From Arsenicibacter sp965247375 (GTDB taxonomy: Bacteria; Bacteroidota; Bacteroidia; Cytophagales; Spirosomataceae): a DNA stretch of 64,000 nt. Under the pieces are notes generated by a model. It was given only the letters and a program-made list of their open reading frames with translations. It was not told the origin of the DNA and searched no databases. The stretch lies in the NCBI GenBank assembly GCA_965247375.1, contig CBDFHU010000145.1, forward strand, positions 1 to 64,000, read 5' to 3'. Made by a program: the position numbers and the translations under genes. Shown here piece after piece: positions 44,217-53,378 of the stretch (positions are counted from its first letter, which is position 1; each line of letters starts with the position of its first letter).

Positions 44217-44256
44217 AATTGGGTTTGTCAATTACCTTTGGGCATTGATTAACAGT

Positions 44257-44868
44257 ATGGCAGAGGCAGAACCGGATACGGAACAAAAAATTAAAGAAGC
44301 CGCTAAACGCGTGTTTCTGGAATATGGGTACGAAGGCGCAAAGATCCGGCAGATTGCGGAGGCCGCTGACGTGAACATTGCGCTGGTGAATTATTATTTC
44401 CGGAGCAAGGAGCAGCTCTTCAGCAGCATCTACCGTGAAGTTTTTGCGGAGTTTGTGGGTAAAATGGTGGTGATGCTGAATGAGCAGACACCGCTGGAGG
44501 TAAAAATCTGGAAAATTGTTGACCGGTATACTGACTTTATTCTTGATAATCAGATGATGCCGGCCTTTATCCTGACACAGCAGCGGAAAGAAGGAGCTGC
44601 TTTTTTCAAAGAACTGGATGTCCGGAGTATCATTCAGGGATCGTATTTCTGGAAACAGTTGCAGGAAGCAATCGACAAGGGAGAGATCCGGCGGATTGAT
44701 CCGCTACAGGTAGTGATTTCGGTAATCGGCAGTATTATTTTTCCGATCATGGCCGGTGGCGTACTTTCTTACATCGGAACATTTGACGAACCGGCGTTCC
44801 GGGAGTTTATTGAAGAACGTAAAAAGATCATACCGGAAATGATTATGACCTATTTACGCAACGTGTAA
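44257..44868 (+). CDS. TetR-family transcriptional regulator of the efflux operon
   Basis: 203 residues from MAEAEPDTEQKIKEAAKRVF; a TTG-started longer ORF is rejected because its first codons lie in the operator/promoter region. The helix-turn-helix is IRQIAEAADVNIALVNYYFR (about 34-53). The C-terminal ligand domain is helical. First gene of a TetR-TolC-HlyD-ABC-ABC-permease-permease set, the same order as YbhGFSR-type efflux systems. The two palindromes suggest it represses both itself and the pump genes. Confidence 0.9.
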   Translation: MAEAEPDTEQKIKEAAKRVFLEYGYEGAKIRQIAEAADVNIALVNYYFRSKEQLFSSIYREVFAEFVGKMVVMLNEQTPLEVKIWKIVDRYTDFILDNQMMPAFILTQQRKEGAAFFKELDVRSIIQGSYFWKQLQEAIDKGEIRRIDPLQVVISVIGSIIFPIMAGGVLSYIGTFDEPAFREFIEERKKIIPEMIMTYLRNV

Positions 44869-44884
44869 TTTTTTTGCCTATTAG

Positions 44885-44900
44885 TTAAACAAATGTTTAA
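44885..44900. promoter_or_regulatory. Palindromic operator upstream of tolC
   Basis: TTAAACA, AA, TGTTTAA: same half-sites as at 44201-44216, with a different 2-base centre. It ends 19 bases before the tolC ATG at 44920. An ATG inside it (44893) opens the longest ORF but is unlikely as the true start. Confidence 0.7.
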
Positions 44901-44919
44901 AACAACTATTTATGTTATC

Positions 44920-46176
44920 ATGAAAGCGCTCTTTACCGGACTTGGGTTATTGATGTGGGTGCACCTACAGGCCCAGACCGTTACGCTGGAAGCCTGTTAT
45001 GAGGCGGCCCGCATCAATTATCCGTTGCTGAAGCAGAAAGGGATTATTCAGCAGGCAAATGAGCTTGCCATTGCCAATCTGCAGACTAACCGCCGATTGC
45101 CGCAACTAGCCGTGAACGGGCAGGCAACCTGGCAGTCGGAAGTGACGAAACTACCCATCGAATTACCTAATATTCACGTACCCGGCATCAGCAAGGACCA
45201 GTATAAACTGACACTCGACGCCAGCTATACGCTCTATGACGGTAACCTGACGCAGCGGCAAACGGCCCTCCAACAGGCTACGTCGGCTTCGGCGCAGCAG
45301 CAGATCGAAGTAGAGCTCAACCGGCTCCGCGACCAGGTTAACGGTCTGTTTCTGAATGCGCTGCTGATTGACGAGACTATCCGGATCAACCAGACGGTAT
45401 TGGGTGACCTGCAAAACCGGATCGGCAAGCTGACGGCTAATGTGAAATTCGGGACGGCGGCACAAATGAACGTCGATGCCCTGCAAGCAGAATACCTGCG
45501 GGCCGATCAGCGGATGGCCGACCTGACGGTATCGCGGCGGGGTGTGCGCGAAACCCTCGGCCTGCTGACCAGCCTGGCCATTACCGACAGTACCCGCCTT
45601 GTGGTCACACCACTTCCGCAGGCCGGCGCTTTACCGGTTAGCCGTCCGGAGCTGCAACTCTTTAAACAGCAGCGGATGGTTTATGATGCGCAGGAAACCT
45701 TGCTGGACAACCGGCTGAAACCGCGGCTGAGTTTGTTTGCTCAAAGCGGGGTGGGCCGGCCGGCGCTGAATTTTCTGAACAATGATTTCCGGGGCTTCTT
45801 CATCGGCGGTCTGCGGCTGAACTGGAATCTTTCGTCGGCGTATACCCTGCGGAACGACCGGCAGACCCTCAGCCTGAACCGGCAGGCCGTTGATGTGCAG
45901 CAGGCTGTGTTTGAGAAAAACCTCTCGGTACAGCTACGGCAACAGCAGACAGAAATCGACCGCCTTGAAGCCCAGATCGGGAAAGATGCCGAATTGGTCG
46001 CCTTACGGGCGAGGGTCCGGCAGGCGGCATCCGTCCAGCTGGACAATGGCGTTATTGCCGCCCGCGACTATACTACTGAACTCAATAATGAAGTACAGGC
46101 ACAACTGAATCAGAAACTGCATGAGCTGCAACTGCTCATGGCGCGTATAACGTACCGGACGCTGACCGGGAATTAA
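44920..46176 (+). CDS. TolC-family outer-membrane efflux channel
   Basis: 418 residues from MKALFTGLGLLMWVHLQAQT, where the signal peptide begins; an in-frame ATG nine codons earlier lies within the operator. Two OEP repeats with the long helices (LEACYEAARINYPLLKQKG, QLNQKLHELQLLMARITYRT) and strands (YKLTLDASYTLYDG, FIGGLRLNWNLSSAYTLRND). It forms the outer-membrane exit duct for the ABC exporter encoded downstream. Confidence 0.92.
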   Translation: MKALFTGLGLLMWVHLQAQTVTLEACYEAARINYPLLKQKGIIQQANELAIANLQTNRRLPQLAVNGQATWQSEVTKLPIELPNIHVPGISKDQYKLTLDASYTLYDGNLTQRQTALQQATSASAQQQIEVELNRLRDQVNGLFLNALLIDETIRINQTVLGDLQNRIGKLTANVKFGTAAQMNVDALQAEYLRADQRMADLTVSRRGVRETLGLLTSLAITDSTRLVVTPLPQAGALPVSRPELQLFKQQRMVYDAQETLLDNRLKPRLSLFAQSGVGRPALNFLNNDFRGFFIGGLRLNWNLSSAYTLRNDRQTLSLNRQAVDVQQAVFEKNLSVQLRQQQTEIDRLEAQIGKDAELVALRARVRQAASVQLDNGVIAARDYTTELNNEVQAQLNQKLHELQLLMARITYRTLTGN

Positions 46177-46197
46177 CATAAAACAAGCTTTACAATC

Positions 46198-47139
46198 ATG
46201 AAATTGGTCTATAAAGGGTTGATTTTTAGTGTACTGGCAGTACAGGTAGCTTGTCAGTCGAAAGAAGAAACGGCCGATGCCTATGGCAACTTTGAAGCGG
46301 TCGAAACCATTGTGGCCGCCGAAGCGACTGGCTCGCTGCAACAGTTTACGGTCGATGAAGGCCAGAGCCTGACCGCCGGGCAAGGGGTCGGCCGCATTGA
46401 TACGGAGCAGTTGCTGTTGCGGAAAGCCCAGGTACAAGCCTCGGAGCAAGCCGTACGCAGCCGTACACCCGATGTCGGAGCGCAGCTATCGGCCTTTGAG
46501 CAGCAAATTGCCGTTCAGGAGCAGCAACTTAAAACGCTTCGGCGCGAAAAAGACCGGGTACAGAACCTGCTCGATGCGGGTGCGGCTCCGTCAAAACAAC
46601 TGGACGATATTGTAGCCCAGATGGATCTGGTACAGCGGCAGATTGCGCTGATCAAACAGCAGCGCGTGGCTCAGGCTTCGGCATTGGGTACACAACGGAG
46701 CGGTACCTCTGCCGAACAGGCTCCGCTGGCCGAACAAATCAAACAAATTGATGATCAGATCAGCAAGGCAACCATCATTAACCCGATGGCGGGTGTGGTA
46801 ACGGTTAAGTATGTGGAGCCGGGCGAAGTGGTCACCTACGGTAAGGCGCTGTATAAGATTGCGGCGCTCGATAACATCATTCTGCGGGCCTATGTTAGCG
46901 GCGACCAGCTGGTGAACGTAAAGACCGGCCAACAGGTGAAGGTATTTGTTGATGCCCCTGACAATCAGCTGAAGCCCTACGAAGGAACCGTAACCTGGAT
47001 TTCCGGCAAGGCAGAGTTCACCCCGAAAATCATCCAGACGAAAGATGAGCGGGTGAATCTGGTGTATGCCCTGAAAATCCGGGTTAAAAATGACGGCGGC
47101 CTGAAAATCGGGATGCCGGGTGAAGTGAAGTTCCGCTAA
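46198..47139 (+). CDS. HlyD/YbhG-type periplasmic adaptor (lipoprotein)
   Basis: 313 residues. Short signal ending at a lipobox-like AVQVAC. Barrel-sandwich halves at EAVETIVAAEATGSLQQF and NPMAGVVTVKYVEPGEVVTY, a long coiled-coil hairpin between (about 85-185, rich in Gln and Glu), and a C-terminal beta-barrel (LRAYVSGDQLVNVKTGQQVK). It links the inner-membrane ABC pump to TolC. 21 bases after tolC. Confidence 0.92.
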   Translation: MKLVYKGLIFSVLAVQVACQSKEETADAYGNFEAVETIVAAEATGSLQQFTVDEGQSLTAGQGVGRIDTEQLLLRKAQVQASEQAVRSRTPDVGAQLSAFEQQIAVQEQQLKTLRREKDRVQNLLDAGAAPSKQLDDIVAQMDLVQRQIALIKQQRVAQASALGTQRSGTSAEQAPLAEQIKQIDDQISKATIINPMAGVVTVKYVEPGEVVTYGKALYKIAALDNIILRAYVSGDQLVNVKTGQQVKVFVDAPDNQLKPYEGTVTWISGKAEFTPKIIQTKDERVNLVYALKIRVKNDGGLKIGMPGEVKFR

Positions 47140-47157
47140 CCCAAACCCGTAACAAAT

Positions 47158-48069
47158 ATGGACGCCATACAGATTGAACAGGTGTCGAAAGCCTTCGCCG
47201 ATACGCAGGCTGTCAGTGAGGTATCGCTGACCGTAAAACAAGGCGAGCTGTTCGGGTTGATCGGGCCCGACGGGGCGGGAAAAACAACCTTGTTTAAAAT
47301 CCTCGTTACCCTGTTACGCCCCGATAAGGGTAATGCAACAGTCAATGGCCTGGATGTGGTGCGGGATTTCCGGAAACTGCGGCCGCTGATCGGCTACATG
47401 CCGGGCCGGTTCTCGCTCTATCCGGATCTGAGCGTGGAGGAAAATCTCACCTTTTTTGCCACGGTATTCGGTACGACCATTGCGGCGAACTACGAGCTCA
47501 TCCGCGACATTTACGTACAGCTGGAACCGTTTAAGCACCGGCGTTCGGGAGCTTTGTCGGGCGGCATGAAGCAAAAGCTGGCTCTGTGCTGTGCCTTGAT
47601 TCACAAACCGGAAGTGCTGTTTCTGGATGAGCCCACAACGGGAGTTGATGCCGTATCGCGGAAGGAGTTCTGGGAGATGCTGCACCGGCTTAATGAGCGC
47701 GGGCTGACCATTCTGGTGTCCACGCCCTATATGGACGAAGCGGGTCAGTGTGACCGGATTGCACTCATGCAGACGGGCCGTATTCTGGCGGTGGATACCC
47801 CTGCCGGTGTGGAAAACCTGTTTCAGAAACCGTTGTATGCGGTGAAGGCGCGGGAAACGTTCCGGCTGATTCAGGACCTGCGGAAAGCCCCCTTTACCGA
47901 AACCTGCTATGCGTTCGGGGAGTATCTGCACCTGACTACGCACGATACCGCTACACCGGCACAAATTCACCAGTATCTGACCTATAATCACCATGAACAG
48001 ATCGAGATAAAGCCGGTGAAGGCCGGAATCGAAGATAGTTTCATGGCCCTCATGCAACATCATGGATAA
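47158..48069 (+). CDS. ABC transporter ATP-binding protein (first of pair)
   Basis: 303 residues. Walker A GPDGAGKTT (36-44), Q-loop in LIGYMPGRFSLYPDLSV, signature LSGGMKQKLALCCALIHKPE, Walker B VLFLDEPTTGVD, and switch region ILVSTPYMDEAG, in which the usual switch His appears as Pro-Tyr (the second ATPase keeps TTHYMDEAEY). Its last 8 bases overlap the next ATPase gene. Powers the exporter with the two ABC2-type permeases. Confidence 0.93.
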   Translation: MDAIQIEQVSKAFADTQAVSEVSLTVKQGELFGLIGPDGAGKTTLFKILVTLLRPDKGNATVNGLDVVRDFRKLRPLIGYMPGRFSLYPDLSVEENLTFFATVFGTTIAANYELIRDIYVQLEPFKHRRSGALSGGMKQKLALCCALIHKPEVLFLDEPTTGVDAVSRKEFWEMLHRLNERGLTILVSTPYMDEAGQCDRIALMQTGRILAVDTPAGVENLFQKPLYAVKARETFRLIQDLRKAPFTETCYAFGEYLHLTTHDTATPAQIHQYLTYNHHEQIEIKPVKAGIEDSFMALMQHHG

Positions 48070-48796
48070 GGCTGTCATCACCGATAAACTGACAAAACGC
48101 TTCGGCGATTTTGTGGCCACCAACGAAATTACGTTTGATGTGGCACAAGGCGAAATTTTCGGTTTTCTGGGAGCCAACGGAGCCGGTAAAACCACGGCGA
48201 TCCGGATGCTGTGCGGACTGCTGAAGCCGTCGTCGGGTTCGGCAACCATTGCGGGGTTTGATGTCTACCGCCAGACCGAGCAGATCAAACAGGTCATTGG
48301 CTACATGAGCCAGCGGTTTTCGCTGTACGAAGACCTGACGGTCCGGGAGAACATCCGGTTTTATGGCGGTATTTACGGCTTGCCGAAAGCGGAGCTGCGC
48401 CGGAAATCCGATGCGATTATTCAGCAGCTGGATCTGGGCGGGGTTGCCGATAAGCTGGTGGCTTCGCTGCCACTCGGCTGGAAACAACGGCTGGCCTTTT
48501 CGGTGGCGCTGGTGCACGATCCCAGAATTGTGTTTCTTGATGAACCCACCGGCGGGGTAGACCCTATTACACGGCGTCAGTTCTGGGATATGATTTATGA
48601 AGCAGCCAGCCGGGGCACGACCATTTTCGTGACCACCCACTACATGGACGAAGCCGAATACTGCAACCGTGTCTCGATCATGGTCGACGGGCGCATCAAA
48701 GCACTGGATACCCCGAAAGCCATGAAACAGTCGTTCGGGGTTGATTCGATGGACGGCGTGTTTCAGATTCTGGCGCGGGGCACATCAACGAAGTAA
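48062..48796 (+). CDS. ABC transporter ATP-binding protein (second of pair)
   Basis: 244 residues. Walker A GANGAGKTT (37-45), GYMSQRFSLYEDLTVREN, Walker B IVFLDEPTGGVD, and VTTHYMDEAEYCNR with the switch His. The signature is LPLGWKQRLAF rather than LSGGQ, so the canonical LSGG is changed, as in several YbhF-type halves. The first ATPase has a good signature but a changed His, so the two halves are complementary and likely form a heterodimer with one full site. Confidence 0.93.
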   Translation: MDKAVITDKLTKRFGDFVATNEITFDVAQGEIFGFLGANGAGKTTAIRMLCGLLKPSSGSATIAGFDVYRQTEQIKQVIGYMSQRFSLYEDLTVRENIRFYGGIYGLPKAELRRKSDAIIQQLDLGGVADKLVASLPLGWKQRLAFSVALVHDPRIVFLDEPTGGVDPITRRQFWDMIYEAASRGTTIFVTTHYMDEAEYCNRVSIMVDGRIKALDTPKAMKQSFGVDSMDGVFQILARGTSTK

Positions 48797-48816
48797 GTCC
48801 TTGACTACCAATTCTC

Positions 48817-49926
48817 ATGAAACGTTTTTTTGCTTTTGTAAAAAAGGAGTTCTACCATATTCTGCGCGACCGGCGGACCCTGCTGATTTTGTTCGGCCTG
48901 CCGTTTGTACAGGTCCTGTTGTTTGGGTTTGCCCTGACCAACGAGATCAAAAATGCACGGATTGCGATCCTTGATCTGGATCACAGCCAGCATAGCCGCC
49001 AGATTACCAGTCGCTTACTGTCTTCAGGCTATTTCCGGATGGATCAGGAGTTAACGCATTACCGCGAAATCGAGGCTACGTTCCGGAAGGGTAAAGTAAA
49101 GCTGGTCGTTGTTTTTCCGGCCCGTTTTACCGCTGATCTGGCACACGACCAGCAGGCGCAGGTACAGTTGCTCGCCGATGCGTCGGAGCAAAATACGGCC
49201 ATTAGCCTGACCAATTATGCGACGAATATCATTCAGGGTTACGGCACTGAACTAAACCCCGTCGGAATGAGTCCGCCGATGCAGATTGATGTACAATCGC
49301 GGATGGTGTTCAATCCGGAGCTGAAGGGAGCCTTTGTATTTGTGCCGGGAGTGATGGCGATGGTGTTGCTGCTGGTGTCAGCACTGATGACTTCCGTAAC
49401 AATTGCCCGTGAGAAGGAGACTGGTACCATGGAGGTGCTGATGGTGTCGCCGCTGAGCCAGCTACAGATTCTGTTCGGTAAAGTGCTGCCGTATCTGCTG
49501 CTGTCGTTCCTGAACGGCTGTATGATCATTATCCTGGGCGTTAATCTGCTGGGTATTCCGCTCAACGGTAGTCCCGGACTACTGCTGGCCGAAACGCTGC
49601 TGTTTATTTTTCTGGCCCTGTCCATCGGCATTCTGATCTCAACCATTGCCGAAACGCAGTTGGTAGCCATGTTTGCCTCCCTGCTGATTATGCTGATGCC
49701 GACCATTTTTCTGTCCGGTTTTATATTCCCAATCGAAAGTATGCCAAAGCCGCTACAGATTATATCGAACATCATTCCGGCCAAATATTTCATCAATATC
49801 GTCAAAGGAATCATGATCAAAGGCGTCGGGCTGCGGTATCTGTGGAAAGAAACGCTGGTCCTGTTCGGGATGTCGGCCCTGATTACGGGCATCAGCCTCC
49901 GGAACCTGAAAACCCGATTAGGGTAG
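48817..49926 (+). CDS. ABC-2 type permease (first, YbhS-like)
   Basis: 369 residues. N-terminal helix (RTLLILFGLPFVQVLLFGFA), a large periplasmic domain (about 45-175), then five helices (VPGVMAMVLLLVSALMTSVT, EKETGTMEVLMVSPLSQLQI, LLIMLMPTIFLSGFIFPIES). Standard ABC2 membrane family of drug exporters. 20 bases after the ATPase gene. Confidence 0.92.
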   Translation: MKRFFAFVKKEFYHILRDRRTLLILFGLPFVQVLLFGFALTNEIKNARIAILDLDHSQHSRQITSRLLSSGYFRMDQELTHYREIEATFRKGKVKLVVVFPARFTADLAHDQQAQVQLLADASEQNTAISLTNYATNIIQGYGTELNPVGMSPPMQIDVQSRMVFNPELKGAFVFVPGVMAMVLLLVSALMTSVTIAREKETGTMEVLMVSPLSQLQILFGKVLPYLLLSFLNGCMIIILGVNLLGIPLNGSPGLLLAETLLFIFLALSIGILISTIAETQLVAMFASLLIMLMPTIFLSGFIFPIESMPKPLQIISNIIPAKYFINIVKGIMIKGVGLRYLWKETLVLFGMSALITGISLRNLKTRLG

Positions 49927-49953
49927 AGCCTGACAATTTAGAACGAGAAAGCC

Positions 49954-51069
49954 ATGTATCGCATACGGTTTATTATAGAAAAAGAGTTCAAGCAGATTTT
50001 CCGGAACAAAGTGTTGTTGCGGATGATGCTGGCGGCCCCCATGATGCAGTTGATTCTGTTGTCGCTGGCGGCCAACTTTGAAGTTAAAAACCTGAACATT
50101 GCCGTGGTCGATCAGGACCATACGACCTATGCCCGGCGGATGGCCGGTAAGTTCAGCTATATCGACAATTTCCGGTTTGTCGGTTATCTGCCGGCCTACA
50201 AACCGGCCTATCAGGAATTATTGGCCGGCACGGTCGATCTGGTGATGGTAGTACCGGCCCACTTCGAACGGGACCTGACCCGCGAGAACAAGGCGCAGGT
50301 GCAGCTGATGGTGAATGCCATCGACGGGTCGAAGGCCGGAATTGCCCTTGGCTATGCCCAGACTATCCTCCGTGACTTCAACGAAGCGATCCGGGCCGAG
50401 ACCATCGGCATCACGCCGGCCGGCCGCGTTCAGATTGACGTTGAAAATCAGTACTGGTATAATCCGCGCCTGGATTACAAGACGTTTATGGTGCCGGGGA
50501 TTCTGTTTGAGCTCCTGCTGATTGTCGGAGGGATGATTTCGGCCCTGAATATTGTCCGGGAAAAGGAAATCGGCACCCAGGAACAGCTCAACGTAACGCC
50601 CATCCGCAAACATGAGTTTATTCTGGGCAAGCTGACGCCGTTTGTTGTGATCGGGCTGGTGCAGTTTACGATGGGGCTTATACTGGGTAAACTAGCCTTT
50701 AACATACCGGTTGTCGGGAGTCTGTGGCTGATCTACGGCTTTGCTTTTCTGTTTCTGATTTTATGCGTGGGCATCGGCTTGCTGATTTCGACCGTTTCCG
50801 AGACCCAGCAGCAAGCCATGTTTGCCGTCTTTTTCATGATGGTACTCTTTATTCTGCTCAGCGGTCTCTTTTCATCGACCGAAAATATGCCGCAGTGGGC
50901 GCAGTATCTCAATGTTATCAATCCGCTCCGCTACATCATCGAAGCCGGCCGGAATGTGATGCTGAAAGGCAGTACGCTCAGCGACATGCATACGCAACTG
51001 ATGGCCCTCTTGGGCATGGCGGTCGGCGTAATTGCGCTGGCGGCTTTCCGCTACCGGAAAACGGTGTAA
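49954..51069 (+). CDS. ABC-2 type permease (second, YbhR-like)
   Basis: 371 residues with the same layout: an N-terminal helix (LLRMMLAAPMMQLILLSLAA), a periplasmic domain, then KTFMVPGILFELLLIVGGMI, REKEIGTQEQLNVTPIRKHE, VIGLVQFTMGLILGKLAFNI and SETQQQAMFAVFFMMVLFIL. Pairs with the preceding permease. Last gene of the efflux operon. Confidence 0.92.
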   Translation: MYRIRFIIEKEFKQIFRNKVLLRMMLAAPMMQLILLSLAANFEVKNLNIAVVDQDHTTYARRMAGKFSYIDNFRFVGYLPAYKPAYQELLAGTVDLVMVVPAHFERDLTRENKAQVQLMVNAIDGSKAGIALGYAQTILRDFNEAIRAETIGITPAGRVQIDVENQYWYNPRLDYKTFMVPGILFELLLIVGGMISALNIVREKEIGTQEQLNVTPIRKHEFILGKLTPFVVIGLVQFTMGLILGKLAFNIPVVGSLWLIYGFAFLFLILCVGIGLLISTVSETQQQAMFAVFFMMVLFILLSGLFSSTENMPQWAQYLNVINPLRYIIEAGRNVMLKGSTLSDMHTQLMALLGMAVGVIALAAFRYRKTV

Positions 51070-51197
51070 GAGAATTACAATTAGTCGGGCATTATGATGG
51101 ATTGAGGAGCTGATTGCCGCAGTTCAGTAGGATGTTGGTGGTTGTTCCGGTTGCTGGCGCCCAATTTCGGGCTACTAAACAGAAACAACGAACAGCA

Positions 51198-52538
51198 ATG
51201 AACCTTACAAAGACATGGAAGCAGTCAGGCATCGTATCGGTTTTTTTACTGATGCTGGCCTGTCAGACAAATCCCGGCCCCGAACCCGGCCAGCCCGCCG
51301 GTGACGAACCGGCTGAGGCAACGGCGGTGGGTGCGCCGGTTGGTACGCCTGTGCAGCAGACCATCGGCACAGGGGGGGGCAGCATAACAATACCTGTATC
51401 GGCAACCTCAACCGAAACACTAACAGTCAACTTCCCTGCCGGAGCGTTGCCAGCGCCGGTGAATATTAAGATTCAGCTGGTAGAAAATAAGGCGCCGGGT
51501 GCCATTGGGCCTGCCATTGAGATTTCGCCGAAAGACGTAACGCTGCAAAAACCGGTAACCATTACCTGGCAATATGGCGAGGCGGGACTGAACGGAACGG
51601 GACCGGAAGCAGTAGGTATTGCCTATCAGAAAGAAAACGGTACGTGGGCCGGAACGGGTAAACTGACACCCAATGACGCTGCCAAAACACTGACCGCCAC
51701 CCGCCCAACATTCGATCTCAAATATCCCGTCGCGTTTTATCAGAACTTTTATCTGAAGTACGATAAGGAAAACCTGGTGCCGAACGAGTCGGTGGAACTG
51801 TATGTGGCCTTCCAGCCCAATCATAGCGATGCCCTTGAGTCGGAGTTTCGCGAAGAATTGTTGGCTCCGCTGAAAACCTGGAAGCCGGTTGGCTCTGACA
51901 ATCTGGATAACTGGCGGTTAAACGGAGAAAAACCAACCTCTGCAAACAGAACATGGGGCACGCTGAATGTGCATAACAACGGTGAAAAAGCACTGTTTGT
52001 TGCCCCGAACCGTGTTCCGCAATGGAATCCGGCTGCGATCAGTGTAGACCTGAAAACCGGTGGCCGCAGCCGGGTGATGCTGGTAGCCAACCTGACCATT
52101 CATTCGCCGAACAAACTTACAGCAGGGGGTAAAACCTACGAAAATGCGAAGGTGACCGCCTCGGTCAGCGATCCGGATTATTTGTTTATCTCCCTGACAG
52201 AAGCTGACCCGAAAGATCCTGACTATCCGGCCACGGTCTTTTGCCAGATCCGCAACTTTACCGGCCCCGGAACATATCCCATTGACCCGACCTGGGTTGG
52301 CCCGAAGGTAACTATCGGTGGTAAAGAAACGGGTACCGATGGACTGAATTACTCATATGGTTACCAAACCGGTATTGAAGACAAATTCTCCGACGGATCG
52401 GTAACGATCAAAGAATATACCGGTAAAAAAGGGAAGATCACCGGGTCTTTCAGCGCCACATTGTACAACTACAATAAGTCAAAAAAGATACTGAAGACCA
52501 GCTCATTCGGCGGAACTTTTCAGGCAAGCGTCAACTAA
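51198..52538 (+). CDS. Surface or periplasmic lipoprotein with ZU5-like beta-sandwich
   Basis: 446 residues from MNLTKTWKQSGIVSVFLLML; the ORF opens 28 codons earlier but the lipoprotein signal begins here (lipobox LMLAC). A Pro/Gly/Glu linker leads to a ZU5-like domain (about 65-165) with IGTGGGSITIPVSATSTETL, VNFPAGALPAPVNIKI and EISPKDVTLQKPVTITW. A second beta-rich domain (about 230-446) has no match I know. Followed 20 bases later by another lipoprotein gene, so a co-expressed pair. A role is not evident. Confidence 0.75.
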   Translation: MNLTKTWKQSGIVSVFLLMLACQTNPGPEPGQPAGDEPAEATAVGAPVGTPVQQTIGTGGGSITIPVSATSTETLTVNFPAGALPAPVNIKIQLVENKAPGAIGPAIEISPKDVTLQKPVTITWQYGEAGLNGTGPEAVGIAYQKENGTWAGTGKLTPNDAAKTLTATRPTFDLKYPVAFYQNFYLKYDKENLVPNESVELYVAFQPNHSDALESEFREELLAPLKTWKPVGSDNLDNWRLNGEKPTSANRTWGTLNVHNNGEKALFVAPNRVPQWNPAAISVDLKTGGRSRVMLVANLTIHSPNKLTAGGKTYENAKVTASVSDPDYLFISLTEADPKDPDYPATVFCQIRNFTGPGTYPIDPTWVGPKVTIGGKETGTDGLNYSYGYQTGIEDKFSDGSVTIKEYTGKKGKITGSFSATLYNYNKSKKILKTSSFGGTFQASVN

Positions 52539-52558
52539 CCACTAACCAGCGGAAACCA

Positions 52559-53317
52559 ATGAAAACGATACTGAATAGCTTAATAGGCTTAGCTGTACTG
52601 AGTGCTGTTGCCTGTACCGATCCGGATGCGGTTGATAAGGAAAAGGGCGTGGTACAAGGCCGTGTGACCGATAGTCAGGGAAAGCAGGTCGCTAATGCCG
52701 AAATTGTAGCCAGTAATACGGATTATTATAATAAGACATCAACTGGCTATACGGACGCCAACGGCAATTATCGCTTTAAACTGCCGACCGGTATAGCAGA
52801 GGGATCATATACCGTCAGCGGGACTGTGACCATGAAATTTCAGGGCCGGAATTACAAGATGGCGTTGTATGAAGAAAACTCACATGTTTTTTCTGCTTAC
52901 GAAGGAGCCGTCCGGAATTTTCAGTTCCGGCTGACGGGCAAACGTGCGGCTGATGCTGACGAAGATCCGCAGCATGATACACCGTTGGGAGGAACCGTTG
53001 AAGTACACCATGACGTGAATAATCTGGAACGGGAAAATATTGAACTAACCTTCGAACCGGTCGGGACACTAATCGATGGCAGTACCGGTAAAAAACTGGT
53101 GAAAACGATGCCGGCTGATAATTACCGTCTGTACGATATTCCGCTTGGCCAGTATAAAATTACGGCACGTGACAAAGCATCCGGCAAACCGCTGGGAGTA
53201 TTGATCAAGGATAAAACAAGTACCTATAATGCGTCGGTAACGGCCCTTTTTGATGACAGCGACTTTGTTGGATCAACCTTGTTTGACATGGTTCTGGTAG
53301 TGGCACCACTCAACTAA
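52559..53317 (+). CDS. Lipoprotein with carboxypeptidase-like regulatory domain
   Basis: 252 residues. Lipobox SAVAC (Cys19). Then a carboxypeptidase regulatory-like domain (GVVQGRVTDSQGKQVANAEI, YTDANGNYRFKLPTG), and a second half with a similar beta-sandwich feel (GGTVEVHHDVNNLERENIEL, YDIPLGQYKITARD). Probably surface-exposed and partner of the preceding ZU5-like lipoprotein. Ends at a strong terminator. Confidence 0.78.
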   Translation: MKTILNSLIGLAVLSAVACTDPDAVDKEKGVVQGRVTDSQGKQVANAEIVASNTDYYNKTSTGYTDANGNYRFKLPTGIAEGSYTVSGTVTMKFQGRNYKMALYEENSHVFSAYEGAVRNFQFRLTGKRAADADEDPQHDTPLGGTVEVHHDVNNLERENIELTFEPVGTLIDGSTGKKLVKTMPADNYRLYDIPLGQYKITARDKASGKPLGVLIKDKTSTYNASVTALFDDSDFVGSTLFDMVLVVAPLN

Positions 53318-53343
53318 GAAGTCTGAGAAACAGGAGGAAAGCC

Positions 53344-53378
53344 AACGAGGCGCACCCGGTCCGGGTGTGCCTCGTTTT
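53344..53378 (+). terminator. Terminator of the lipoprotein pair
   Basis: AACGAGGCGCACCCGG, T, CCGGGTGTGCCTCGTT, then TT: a 16-bp stem with one wobble pair, 26 bases after the stop. Confidence 0.9.

Noticed and set aside
44893..44920. tolC start at 44893
   Set aside because: This ATG lies in the palindromic operator; the signal peptide begins at 44920.
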